This document shows positions 1 to 8,054 of a stretch of DNA of 34,106 nt, piece by piece. Source of the stretch: Armatimonadaceae bacterium (lineage in GTDB: Bacteria > Armatimonadota > Armatimonadia > Armatimonadales > Armatimonadaceae); NCBI GenBank assembly GCA_030447685.1, contig JAUJOK010000032.1:28418-62523 (forward strand), in the 5' to 3' direction. Each line of letters starts with the position of its first letter. The stretch's first letter is position 1. The translations under genes and the position numbers were made by a program. A model generated the notes under the pieces. That model had not been told where the DNA came from and did no database searches. It saw nothing but the letters and a program-made list of their open reading frames with translations.

Positions 1-28
1 GTGGCGGCGGTGGTTAATACGCAGAAAG

Positions 29-44
29 CCGTGCCGGGGCACGG
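29..44. repeat. Perfect 7-bp palindrome in the leader before the first gene
   Basis: CCGTGCC and GGCACGG flank a 2-nt GG spacer. No T-run follows, so it is not a clear intrinsic terminator; it could be an operator or the end of an upstream transcript. An open frame entering from base 1 stops with TAG at 64-66 and might be the tail of an upstream gene, but it is too short to assign. Confidence 0.3.
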
Positions 45-104
45 GAATAAAGGATCAACAGGTTAGACCTCGACGGCGAGGCGGCTCCGCGCGGGGGATA
101 CAGC

Positions 105-1250
105 GTGACCAACAAATTATGGCGTCTCTTTTTCACCGTTCTGCTTGCCGTGACAACAGGTGTGCTGGGATGGCATGCGTCCGGCGCGTACCTTAAATCT
201 ACCTTCATCAGGCCGCTCACCAGCGGCAACCCCTGGCTGAACCTGGTTTACCCCAGCCTTTTTACGGTGGGGGGCATTATTTTCGGCTTCGCGATAGGTA
301 CGTGGACGTTCCGCCGCGTGGAGATGCTGGGGGAAAATCTGCGCGCGATGTCCGCCAAGGACAAGGTCGCACTCGGTATCGGTCTGGTCATCGGCCTGAT
401 TCTGACGGTTGCCGTTTCCGTGCCCGTGCTTTTGACGCTGTCCCCCAAGATTCTGGCCGTGGCGCTCACGCTTCTGATTGGCACCGCGCTTACCTATTTG
501 AGCACCGTGGCCGCGCTTTCTATGAAGGAAGAGCTGCGCTTCTATAGGCCCGCGCCCGAGGCGGACGATACGCCCCCCAAAGATCAATGGAAGATTCTCG
601 ATACGAACGTCATTATTGATGGCCGGATCGCGGATGTTGCGCGGGCGGGTTTCGTCGAAGGCTCGATCTACATTCCCGGTTTCGTGCTGGATGAACTACA
701 GCATATCGCCGACTCGGCGGACGGTCTGAAGCGGGCGCGCGGGCGGCGGGGGCTGGATATTTTGAACGGGATGCAGAAAGAGCTTAAGCTGATTGTCCGC
801 TCCTATGACCGGCTGGTGCCCGGAAACGACGAAGTAGACGCCCGTCTGGTGCGCCTTGCCAAAGCGCTCGACGGGGCTATCGTCACCAATGACTTCAATC
901 TGAATAAGGTGGCGGAGCTTCAGGGCGTGCGCGTTCTCAATGTCAACGAGCTTGCCAACGCTCTTAAGCCGGTGGTGCTTCCCGGCGAGGAGATGAGCGT
1001 CGCCATTGTCAAAGAGGGCAAGGAAGCGAGCCAGGGGGTCGGCTATCTCGACGACGGGACAATGATCGTGGTCGAAGGCGGTCGTCGGCATGTCGGCGAG
1101 ACAATAGAGGTTCTGGTGTCGTCCGTTCTGCAAACCCAGGCAGGCAAGATGATCTTCGCGCACCTGCACAGCGAGGGGGGCGAGGAGGAAGACTTTGAGC
1201 GGGGTATGCGCGCTTATACCGGCCGCCGGCCACGGCGCACGATTCGGTAG
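105..1250 (+). CDS. Membrane-anchored PIN-TRAM domain protein (YacL-like putative RNase)
   Basis: The N-terminal third holds about four hydrophobic helices (residues ~5-25, 44-65, 88-110, 115-135), placing the protein in the inner membrane. A PIN nuclease domain follows from ~160 (ILDTNVIIDGRI, then acidic residues in DELQ, NDEVDARL and TNDFNL), and a TRAM-type RNA-binding domain ends the protein (~300-365, through GVGYLDDGTMIVVEGG and GKMIFAHL). This order is that of the Bacillus YacL family, often found next to ispD as here. The PIN acidic residues are present, so nuclease activity is plausible; the substrate is unknown. The GTG start has a GGGGGA Shine-Dalgarno sequence. The last ~20 codons overlap ispDF by 56 nt and look like an unconserved tail. 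Confidence 0.9.
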   Translation: MTNKLWRLFFTVLLAVTTGVLGWHASGAYLKSTFIRPLTSGNPWLNLVYPSLFTVGGIIFGFAIGTWTFRRVEMLGENLRAMSAKDKVALGIGLVIGLILTVAVSVPVLLTLSPKILAVALTLLIGTALTYLSTVAALSMKEELRFYRPAPEADDTPPKDQWKILDTNVIIDGRIADVARAGFVEGSIYIPGFVLDELQHIADSADGLKRARGRRGLDILNGMQKELKLIVRSYDRLVPGNDEVDARLVRLAKALDGAIVTNDFNLNKVAELQGVRVLNVNELANALKPVVLPGEEMSVAIVKEGKEASQGVGYLDDGTMIVVEGGRRHVGETIEVLVSSVLQTQAGKMIFAHLHSEGGEEEDFERGMRAYTGRRPRRTIR

Positions 1251-2382
1251 CGCGCAAAACAAGGTTTTCGCGTCACTCCTAGGCAGGCCGCTTCTGGGCT
1301 GGACGCTGGAAGCCGTCGCCGCCTGTGAGGCGGTGGATTCGCTCCTGCTCATCGGCGCGGCAGGCGACTTGCCCCGCCTGCGCGAGATCGGCGATGCCTT
1401 CGGCGGCGGCAAGGTGCGGGATGTGATACTCGGGGGCGCGGATCGGCAGGCGTCCGTGGCGGCGGGACTGGCAGCATGTGATGGGGCGGAGATCGTCGTT
1501 GTTCACGATGCGGCGCGTCCCTGCGTGCAGACAGAGCATCTGACCGAGGCGGTCAGGGCGGCGCGTATCTTTGGCGCGACCACCGCCGCGTTTCCGGTTG
1601 CGGATACGCTGATGCGAGCGCCCAAAGCTGCGGGTGCGGTCAGCGATGTTCCCCGTGATGATTTGTGGGCGGTACAAACCCCGCAGGCGTTTCGGCGTGA
1701 CTTGCTGGAGAAGGCGCATCGAGCAGCCGAACGTGACCGTTTCCGGGGGACGGATGATGCGGGACTTGTGCGCCGACTTGATCCCTCGAAGCGGCTCGTT
1801 CACCTGTTCTCCGCCGCCGCCGATAACCTTAAGGTGACGCAGCCCGAAGATTTGGCGCTCGCGGAGGCGATTCTCGCGCGGCGGCAGGGCATGAGATGGA
1901 CGCCGCAGATGCGGATCGGTTACGGATACGATGTGCATCCGTTCGCGGACGGGCGGAAGCTCTTTCTCGGCGGGATAGAATTCCCCGAAGCGGCGCGCGG
2001 CCTTCTGGGGCACTCGGATGCGGACGTTCTGCTCCATGCCGTGTGCGATGCCCTGCTGGGAGCGGCGGGCATGGGCGACATCGGCGTCCTTTTCCCGAAT
2101 ACGGATGCTGCGCACAAAGATCGTCCCTCCCTCGAATTTCTGCGCGAAGTACGGGCGCGGCTGGATGCGGAGAACTGGCGTATCGCTAATGTGGATGCGA
2201 CGGTGCTGGCGGAAACGCCTAAAATCGGCCCCCGCGCGGCAGAGATACAGCAAGCCATTGCCGCCGCGCTCGGTGTGACACCCGCGCAGGTGGGTATCAA
2301 AGCAACAACAAATGAAGGCATGGGCTTTGTCGGCAGGGGCGAAGGTATCGCCGCGCACGCGGCGGCGCTCCTTTTCCGCTGA
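1195..2382 (+). CDS. ispDF: Bifunctional IspD/IspF of the MEP isoprenoid pathway
   Basis: Residues ~1-235 are IspD, 2-C-methyl-D-erythritol 4-phosphate cytidylyltransferase: LIPAAGHGARFG nucleotide loop, VVVHDAARP, and QTPQAFRRDLL. Residues ~239-395 are IspF, the 2,4-cyclodiphosphate synthase: GYGYDVHPF and HSDADVLLH hold the zinc ligands, and KATTNEGMGFVGRGEGIAAHA is the family C-terminus. The fusion joins two nonconsecutive steps (IspE acts between them). The start is TTG at 1195, inside the preceding gene, chosen because GAGGAGGAA lies 4 nt upstream and the protein then begins directly at the IspD strand. The overlap suggests translational coupling with the PIN-TRAM gene. Both active sites look complete. 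Confidence 0.95.
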   Translation: MSGVCALIPAAGHGARFGSAQNKVFASLLGRPLLGWTLEAVAACEAVDSLLLIGAAGDLPRLREIGDAFGGGKVRDVILGGADRQASVAAGLAACDGAEIVVVHDAARPCVQTEHLTEAVRAARIFGATTAAFPVADTLMRAPKAAGAVSDVPRDDLWAVQTPQAFRRDLLEKAHRAAERDRFRGTDDAGLVRRLDPSKRLVHLFSAAADNLKVTQPEDLALAEAILARRQGMRWTPQMRIGYGYDVHPFADGRKLFLGGIEFPEAARGLLGHSDADVLLHAVCDALLGAAGMGDIGVLFPNTDAAHKDRPSLEFLREVRARLDAENWRIANVDATVLAETPKIGPRAAEIQQAIAAALGVTPAQVGIKATTNEGMGFVGRGEGIAAHAAALLFR

Positions 2383-2420
2383 AATAGAGCGGGCAGCTCA
2401 GACCCAACGGAGGTAAAGGC

Positions 2421-2978
2421 ATGAAGGTGCAGGTGCGTGGGAAGGGCGTTACGGTTACGGACGCGCTGCGTGAATACGCGGATCGTAAAGTAAATAAGCT
2501 GACGAAGCATTTTTCCCACCTGAACGGCGCGTGGGTGACGGAATCCATCCAGGGGAAACAGCACCGCGTCGAGGTTCAGTTGGATGGCGACGGCATTACG
2601 CTGCGCAGCGAAGAGCACGGCGACGACATGTACGCCGCTATCGACCGCGTGGTGGACAAGCTGGAGCGACAAATGCAGAAGTACAAGGGCCGCTCCACGC
2701 GCAACGGTCATCACCACTATGGCCACCACGGCGAGGTCGCTTCGCCGCGCACGGCCCCGGTCGAGATCGAGGGATTGGAAGACGATGCGCCGGCGACGGG
2801 GCGTATCGTACGGCACAAACGTTTTGCCATCAAGCCGGTCTCCCCCGAAGAGGCGGTCGAGCAGATGGAGCTTCTGGATCATGACTTCTTCGTCTTCGAG
2901 AACGCGCAGACCGGCGAAGTCAATGTGCTGTATCGGCGCGAAGACGACAATTACGGCCTGCTCGAACCGGAGCGATAA
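2421..2978 (+). CDS. hpf: Long-form ribosome hibernation-promoting factor (HPF/RaiA)
   Basis: The 185-residue protein has the two domains of long HPF. Residues ~1-100 form the RaiA/YfiA fold that sits in the 30S decoding region (MKVQVRGKGVTVTDALREYA through DDMYAAIDRVVDKLERQMQK). A histidine-rich linker (~105-118) follows, and residues ~125-185 form the dimerization domain (IVRHKRFAIKPVSPEEAVEQ, DHDFFVFENAQTGEVNVLYRR). Long HPF makes 100S ribosome dimers in resting cells, without a separate RMF. ATG follows CGGAGGT with good spacing, 38 nt after ispDF, in the same operon. Length and motifs are normal. Confidence 0.95.
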   Translation: MKVQVRGKGVTVTDALREYADRKVNKLTKHFSHLNGAWVTESIQGKQHRVEVQLDGDGITLRSEEHGDDMYAAIDRVVDKLERQMQKYKGRSTRNGHHHYGHHGEVASPRTAPVEIEGLEDDAPATGRIVRHKRFAIKPVSPEEAVEQMELLDHDFFVFENAQTGEVNVLYRREDDNYGLLEPER

Positions 2979-3003
2979 TCAGTAACAAGGAGTGGTTTAA
3001 CGC

Positions 3004-4035
3004 ATGAAAGTCGGTATTTTGACCGGCGGTGGCGATTGTCCCGGCCTCAACCCCGCGATCCGTGGGGTGGTGTATCGCGGTCTGGACTTCGGATTTGATT
3101 TTGTCGGCATACAGGAAGGCTGGCGCGGCCTGGTTAAAGGTATCTATGAGCCGCTTACCCTGGAGTCGGTCGAGGAAATCATCTATCAGGGCGGAACAAT
3201 GCTGGGGTCATCGCGCACCAATCCCTTCAAAAAGGACGAAGACCTTCAGGCGGTGCTGGGCAATATTAAAGAGGCAGGCTTCGATGCCATTGTCGCCTGC
3301 GGTGGTGAGGATACGCTGGGTGTGGCCGCCAAGCTGTACACCCAGCACGGCGTGCCGACGGTCGGCGTGCCCAAGACGATGGACAACGACCTGAACGAGA
3401 CCGATTTCACGTTCGGTTTTGACACGGCGGCGGGTGTCGGCATGGAGGCGCTGGATCGCCTGCGCGATACGGCGCGCTCGCACCGGCGCGTCATGGTGCT
3501 GGAAGTCATGGGGCGGCACGCGGGCTGGGTCGCCTGGTACGTCGGGGTGGCGGGCGGCGCGGACTGGATCACCCTGCCGGAAGAACCGCTGGATGTTGAC
3601 GCCATGTGCGCCCATCTTTCCGCTGTAAAGGCGCGCGGCAAGAAATATGCGCTGGTGGTGGCCTCCGAGGGAACCGAACTGCCGGTGGCTGCCGAGGGTG
3701 AGGAGCAGAAGCTGGACGCCTTCGGGCATGTCATGCTCGGCGACCGCAATGTCGGTGAGTTTATCGCCGAAGAGATTCAGCGGCGAATCGGCTGGGAAAC
3801 GCGCGCCGCTGTTGTCGGCCATGTCCACCGGGGCGGCTCGCCGACCCTGTTTGACCGTGTCCTGGGGATGCGTGTCGGCGTCAAGGCGGCGGAACTGGTG
3901 CAGGACAGGCAGTTCGGGCAGATGGTGGCGCTGCGGGGCACGGAAGTGATGGGCGTCCCCATCGAGCAGGCTGTGGCGCGCCTGAAAACCGTGCCGGACA
4001 GCCTGGTGCAGATGGTCAAAACGACCTTTAAGTAA
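3004..4035 (+). CDS. pfp: 6-phosphofructokinase, PPi-dependent type by signature residues
   Basis: Phosphofructokinase fold, 343 residues: GILTGGGDCPGLNPAIRG at the N-terminus, catalytic TMDND at 125-129, and MGRHAGW in the fructose 6-phosphate site. At the phosphoryl-donor site the protein has GGEDT (100-104) with Asp103, where ATP enzymes have Gly (GGDGS), and Lys124 in PKTMDND, where ATP enzymes have Gly (PGTIDND). These two substitutions are the accepted markers of pyrophosphate-dependent or mixed-substrate group III enzymes. It would therefore run the fructose 6-phosphate/fructose 1,6-bisphosphate step reversibly with PPi. It lies 25 nt after hpf with an AAGGAG ribosome site. The donor is inferred from residues; the family is certain. 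Confidence 0.9.
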   Translation: MKVGILTGGGDCPGLNPAIRGVVYRGLDFGFDFVGIQEGWRGLVKGIYEPLTLESVEEIIYQGGTMLGSSRTNPFKKDEDLQAVLGNIKEAGFDAIVACGGEDTLGVAAKLYTQHGVPTVGVPKTMDNDLNETDFTFGFDTAAGVGMEALDRLRDTARSHRRVMVLEVMGRHAGWVAWYVGVAGGADWITLPEEPLDVDAMCAHLSAVKARGKKYALVVASEGTELPVAAEGEEQKLDAFGHVMLGDRNVGEFIAEEIQRRIGWETRAAVVGHVHRGGSPTLFDRVLGMRVGVKAAELVQDRQFGQMVALRGTEVMGVPIEQAVARLKTVPDSLVQMVKTTFK

Positions 4036-4128
4036 TCCGGCAGCAGACAGCAGCGCAGAGGCCACGAAGTAGTGGTGGTGTCGTTGTGAATGAGATAGAA
4101 TGCGCGCCGGGCGCAGGTGGGGGCTTCG

Positions 4129-4464
4129 ATGGATCTGAAGGATTTCAGAGCGCAGGTGCGGCGCGCATTCGGCGAGGACCTTCATCGGGCCTCGCCGGCC
4201 ACGGTGCGCGACTTCCTGGATCGCTTCCAAAAGGATAACCACGTTGAGATTGTCGGGGACAAGCGGATTCATCTGGAAGAATCCGCTAAATCCTACGAAG
4301 AGGTGATGCGGACATTCTTTGCCGAGGTTCTTGATCTGCCGTCCGAGGAAGCCATCATGATGCTCTGGGCGGTTGCCTTTGACCTGAGCTACGCCGTTAT
4401 CGAATCGCACGACGCCGGGCGCATCGGACACCTGTTCCGGGGCCTCGAAGAACCCGCTCCCTGA
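4129..4464 (+). CDS. Small conserved-looking protein of unknown function
   Basis: A 111-residue acidic, soluble, mostly helical protein, starting MDLKDFRAQVRRAFGEDLHR and ending GHLFRGLEEPAP. It contains no cysteines, signal peptide or membrane segment, and I do not recognise a family. ATG 4129 is preferred over GTG 4117 because GGTGGGGG then sits at ribosome-site distance. It lies between pfp and the thermonuclease gene, with a 93-nt gap upstream that shows no clear terminator, so co-transcription is likely. The codon pattern matches its neighbours, which supports a real gene. Confidence 0.7.
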   Translation: MDLKDFRAQVRRAFGEDLHRASPATVRDFLDRFQKDNHVEIVGDKRIHLEESAKSYEEVMRTFFAEVLDLPSEEAIMMLWAVAFDLSYAVIESHDAGRIGHLFRGLEEPAP

Positions 4465-4507
4465 ACGACCTGCGCTGCTCGCTCGCCATCGCGCGAAAAG
4501 GACGAAC

Positions 4508-5056
4508 ATGAGAACAACACGCGCACTTGCTATTCTTTTTGCTCTGAGCCTTCTGGCGGCGCGCCCGCTCCTAGCGGAAAGCTTCTCGGGAAAAGTGGTC
4601 GATGTGATCGACGGCGACACGCTCGCCCTGATGCGCGACGGCAAAGAAGTGCGCGTCATTCTGGACGGCATCGATTGCCCGGAACCGGGCCAGGCGTATG
4701 GCGATGCGGCGACGAAGCGGACGCGTTCGCTGGCAGAGGGTAAGCAGGTCAAGGTCGCGGTAAAGACGACGGACCGATATAAGCGCCTGGTCGTAGAGGT
4801 GATTTTGCCGGATGGGAAAAGCCTGAATCAGGAGTTGGTCAAAGCGGGAATGGCCTGGTGGAGCGACAAATACGCCCCGGATGACAAAAAGCTGAAGGCG
4901 TTCCATGAGGAGGCCGTAAAAGAGAAGCGCGGTCTCTGGGCGGACGAGAAACCGGTAGCTCCGTGGATCTATCGTCGGAATAACCCGGCCCGGCGTTCCG
5001 AACGTTCTTCCGCCGCGAACAAGCCGGAGGCAGCCGGAAGCAACGCCAAGCCCTGA
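4508..5056 (+). CDS. Secreted thermonuclease (staphylococcal nuclease homologue)
   Basis: A Sec signal peptide (hydrophobic residues ~6-22, cleavage near LLAES) is followed by an SNase-like OB fold. Residues matching the calcium and catalytic set of staphylococcal nuclease are visible: Asp in VIDGDTL, Arg, Asp and Glu in VRVILDGIDCPE, and the second Arg in DRYKRLVVEV. GMAWWSDKYAP and EKRGLWAD complete the family pattern. It should hydrolyse DNA or RNA outside the cytoplasm, for nutrient or phosphate scavenging. The last ~25 residues are a low-complexity basic tail. Its stop lies 3 nt from the stop of the convergent zinc-ribbon gene, with no room for a separate terminator. Confidence 0.92.
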   Translation: MRTTRALAILFALSLLAARPLLAESFSGKVVDVIDGDTLALMRDGKEVRVILDGIDCPEPGQAYGDAATKRTRSLAEGKQVKVAVKTTDRYKRLVVEVILPDGKSLNQELVKAGMAWWSDKYAPDDKKLKAFHEEAVKEKRGLWADEKPVAPWIYRRNNPARRSERSSAANKPEAAGSNAKP

Positions 5057-5059
5057 CAC

Positions 5060-5404
5060 TCAGGTAAGCTGGCGGCGGCAGCCGGGGCAGAAGTGGAACT
5101 GGCGCGGAACCGCATGGCCGCAGGAGTGACAGTACAGCGTGCCGTCGTCTTCTCCCGCCGCCATCGCTTCTTCTTCTTCGTCCGGTTCGGAAGGGCGCTC
5201 CGGCTCCGTTTCCCACAGGCGCGACAGATCATACGGGTCGCGCCGCTCCGCGTATAACCGGTGGGCCTGCCAGACGGCGGCTCCGAGTCCCACCGCCAGC
5301 AGCGCAATCCCCAGCGGCGGCGGCGCACCGACGGCCAGCACGCCGCCCATCGCTATCAGCAGAATGGCGGCGATAAGCCCGGCGATGCGGCGAAAGGCGG
5401 CCAT
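5060..5404 (-). CDS. Membrane protein with C-terminal zinc ribbon
   Basis: The 114-residue protein has two hydrophobic helices (~8-25 and ~30-45), a charged and acidic linker, and a C-terminal zinc ribbon made of two CxxC knuckles (YCHSCGHAVPR and FCPGCRRQ). Its function is unknown; such small proteins often serve as metal-stabilised partners in the membrane. Its ATG overlaps the purB stop as TGATG, so it is translationally coupled and is the last gene of the long minus-strand operon. Confidence 0.8.
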   Translation of the reverse strand: MAAFRRIAGLIAAILLIAMGGVLAVGAPPPLGIALLAVGLGAAVWQAHRLYAERRDPYDLSRLWETEPERPSEPDEEEEAMAAGEDDGTLYCHSCGHAVPRQFHFCPGCRRQLT

Positions 5405-6777
5405 CAGGTGCTCCTGTTCCTATCCACCTGCCGGGCCAGGCGGGGCGCTAAGCCGACATACGTCGCGGGTGTCATTTCCAGCAGGCGGGCTTTATCTTCC
5501 GAAGGCAGGTCGAGACCTGCCACGAATTCGCGTAGCGTCGTCTCGGTGACGGAAGCGCCGCGCGTCAGTTCCTTGAGTTTTTCATAAGGATTGTCGTGGC
5601 CGGCTTTACGCATCACCGTCTGAACCGCCTCACCCAGCACCTCCCACACCGCATCCAGATCGCGCTCCAGCGTTGCTTTATCCACGGAAAGCTTTCGCAG
5701 GCCGCGCAGGGCGGAGTTCACGGCGATGCAGGAATGCGCGATGCCGGTGCCCATATTGCGCAGGGCGGAGGAGTCGCTCAAGTCACGCTGAAGGCGCGAG
5801 ATGGGGAGCTTGTTTGCCAGGTGCTCCAGAACGGCATTGCTCAGCCCCAGGTTCGCCTCGGAGTTCTCGAAATCTATCGGGTTGACTTTATGCGGCATGG
5901 TGGATGAGCCGACTTCACCCGCCACGGTGCGCTGCTTGAAGTAGCCCAGCGAGATATAGCTCCAAACGTCCCGGTCGAAATCCAGGGTGATGTTGTTGAA
6001 GCGAATCAGCGCGTGGAACAGTTCGGCCATGTAATCGTGCGGCTCGATCTGCGTGGTCAGCGGATTGTACGTCAGGCCGAGGGTGCCGACGAAATCACGC
6101 GCGATGAGATGCCAGTCCATCTTGGGATAGGCCGCCGCGTGGGCGTTGAAGTTGCCGACCGCGCCGTTGAACTTGCCCAGGTACTCCTGCGCGTCGATCT
6201 GGCGCAGCGCGCGCCGCCAGCGCGCCACGAAGACGGCCATCTCCTTGCCCAGGGTCGTCGGGGAAGCGGGCTGGCCGTGCGTGTGCGACAGCATCGGCTG
6301 ATCGGCGTAGGTGCGCGCGAGTTCGGCGACCGCGTCCACCATCTGCCCCGCCAGAGGCCGCCAGGTCCGCGCCATGCCGAACTTCAACATCAGGCCATGC
6401 GCGAGGTTGTTGATATCCTCGGACGTGCAGCCGAAATGAACCCATTCGCGCACATCGGCCAGGGTAGTCGTCTCCAATCGCTCCTTGACCCAGTATTCGA
6501 CGGCCTTGACATCGTGGTTGGTGGTGCGTTCTATCTGCTTCACCCGCTCGGCGTCCACTTCGCTGAACTCCTCGGCAAGGCGACGAAGCAGCACAACCTC
6601 GTCCTGCGTGAACCGGCGAACGCCGAACCCGGCCTGATGCTGTGACAGGTCGTACAGCCACTGGGTTTCCACGAGCACGCGAAACCGTATCAGGGCGAAC
6701 TCCGAAAAATAATCGGCCAGATCGGCGACCTGCGCTGCGTAGCGCCCATCCAGTGCCGAAACCGCTTTCAGTGACAT
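5404..6777 (-). CDS. purB: Adenylosuccinate lyase
   Basis: The 457-residue protein is full length. It carries the fumarase/aspartase-superfamily signature SSTMPHKVNPIDFEN (catalytic Ser loop) and HTHGQPASPTTLGKEMA (catalytic His region); ISRLQRDLSDSSALRN follows. The length and the PIDFEN form resemble the E. coli-type PurB. It acts twice in purine synthesis, releasing fumarate from SAICAR and from adenylosuccinate. It starts 5 nt after purD, so two purine genes sit together inside an operon that also holds lipid-transport, ribosomal and replication genes. Confidence 0.97.
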   Translation of the reverse strand: MSLKAVSALDGRYAAQVADLADYFSEFALIRFRVLVETQWLYDLSQHQAGFGVRRFTQDEVVLLRRLAEEFSEVDAERVKQIERTTNHDVKAVEYWVKERLETTTLADVREWVHFGCTSEDINNLAHGLMLKFGMARTWRPLAGQMVDAVAELARTYADQPMLSHTHGQPASPTTLGKEMAVFVARWRRALRQIDAQEYLGKFNGAVGNFNAHAAAYPKMDWHLIARDFVGTLGLTYNPLTTQIEPHDYMAELFHALIRFNNITLDFDRDVWSYISLGYFKQRTVAGEVGSSTMPHKVNPIDFENSEANLGLSNAVLEHLANKLPISRLQRDLSDSSALRNMGTGIAHSCIAVNSALRGLRKLSVDKATLERDLDAVWEVLGEAVQTVMRKAGHDNPYEKLKELTRGASVTETTLREFVAGLDLPSEDKARLLEMTPATYVGLAPRLARQVDRNRST

Positions 6778-6782
6778 GAATT

Positions 6783-8054
6783 TTAACTCTTTGCCTGCGC
6801 GCGCTGGCCGATATCGGTGCGATAATGCGCGCCCTCGAACTGGATGCGGCGCACGGCGGCGTAGCAGCGTTCGCGCGCCTCGTCAAAAGTCTCGCCCGTG
6901 GCGGTCACCCCAAGCACGCGCCCGCCTTCCGTCACCGTCTGCCCATCTCTTTCACCCGTTCCGGCGTGGAAAACGGCCACCGCATCCAGCGCCGAGGCAG
7001 CTTCCAGCCCGCTGATCGGCTTTCCCGTCTCGTACGCGCCCGGATAGCCGGAAGAAGCCATGACCACGCAAATAGCCGAGCGGTGGGCGAAATGGATGGG
7101 CATCTTTTCCAGATCGACATCCACGGCGGCGCAAAAGATATCCGCCAGATCGGTTTCCAGAAGCGGCATCGCCACCTGCGTTTCCGGGTCGCCGAAGCGG
7201 CAGTTGAACTCCAGACAGCGCGGGCCGTCGGCGGTGAGCATCACACCGGCGAACAGGACGCCGCGGTCGGCGATCCCGGTATCGCGGAGGGCGTCCACGG
7301 CAGGCCGCAGCATAGTCGGGGTGAGGTCGTCCGGAAGGGCGGGGGTCCGGGCATGAACAGCATACGCGCCCATGCCGCCCGTGTTCGGACCGCGGTCGCC
7401 GTCGAAGACGCGCTTATGATCCTGTATGGCGATCATGGGGACAACGGTATCGCCGTCGCAGAAGGCCATAACACTGGCCTCTTCGCCTGCCAGATGCTCC
7501 TCGATAACGATACGGTCGCCGGACTCGCCGAAGATGCGCTGCTCCATAAAGGCGGAAACGGTTGCCTCGGCCTCGGCCAGGTCCTGGGCCACCACGACCC
7601 CTTTGCCCTGCGCGATTCCGTCTACCTTGATGACGAGCGGAAACTGCTGCCCGCGCAGATAGTCCCGCGCACGGGCGGCATCATCGAAGACCTCGAAGTC
7701 GGCGGTCGGAATGTTCGCGCGCCGCATCAGCTCTTTGGCATACGCTTTCGAGCCTTCGATCAGGGCGGGTTCGCGCGACGGGCCGAAAACACGCAGCCCT
7801 TTGGCCTCAAAAGCGTCCACCAGCCCGGCGATAAGGGGGCGCTCCGGCCCGACGACGGTCAGATCAACCGCCTGATGCTCGGCGAAATGACGCAGTCCCT
7901 CAATGTCGTCGGCGGCGATAGGAACGTTTTCCGCGACACGCGCGGTGCCCGCGTTGCCCGGCGCGCAGAAGATTTTAAGCACCTGCGGACTTTGCGCCAG
8001 CTTCCAGCACAGCGCGTGTTCGCGTCCTCCGCTGCCCACGACAAGGATTTTCAA
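6783..8054 (-). CDS. purD: Phosphoribosylamine-glycine ligase (GARS)
   Basis: A 423-residue ATP-grasp enzyme that joins glycine to phosphoribosylamine in purine synthesis. The N-terminal nucleotide fold MKILVVGSGGREHALCWKL and CAPGNAGT are typical. The ATP-grasp core includes VIKVDGIAQGKGV, and metal and product residues lie in LEFNCRFGDPETQV and PNTGGMGAY. The start is TTG at 8054, overlapping the dnaB stop as TTGA, so its translation depends on ribosomes leaving dnaB. All expected domains are present. Confidence 0.96.
   Translation of the reverse strand: MKILVVGSGGREHALCWKLAQSPQVLKIFCAPGNAGTARVAENVPIAADDIEGLRHFAEHQAVDLTVVGPERPLIAGLVDAFEAKGLRVFGPSREPALIEGSKAYAKELMRRANIPTADFEVFDDAARARDYLRGQQFPLVIKVDGIAQGKGVVVAQDLAEAEATVSAFMEQRIFGESGDRIVIEEHLAGEEASVMAFCDGDTVVPMIAIQDHKRVFDGDRGPNTGGMGAYAVHARTPALPDDLTPTMLRPAVDALRDTGIADRGVLFAGVMLTADGPRCLEFNCRFGDPETQVAMPLLETDLADIFCAAVDVDLEKMPIHFAHRSAICVVMASSGYPGAYETGKPISGLEAASALDAVAVFHAGTGERDGQTVTEGGRVLGVTATGETFDEARERCYAAVRRIQFEGAHYRTDIGQRAQAKS

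Noticed and set aside
1279..2358. Long open frames opposite ispDF, pfp, the zinc-ribbon/purB region, dnaB, the subtilase and the PQQ gene
   Set aside because: They are antisense shadows typical of GC-rich DNA: Arg/Pro/Ser-rich, without domains or ribosome sites, and overlapping recognised genes.
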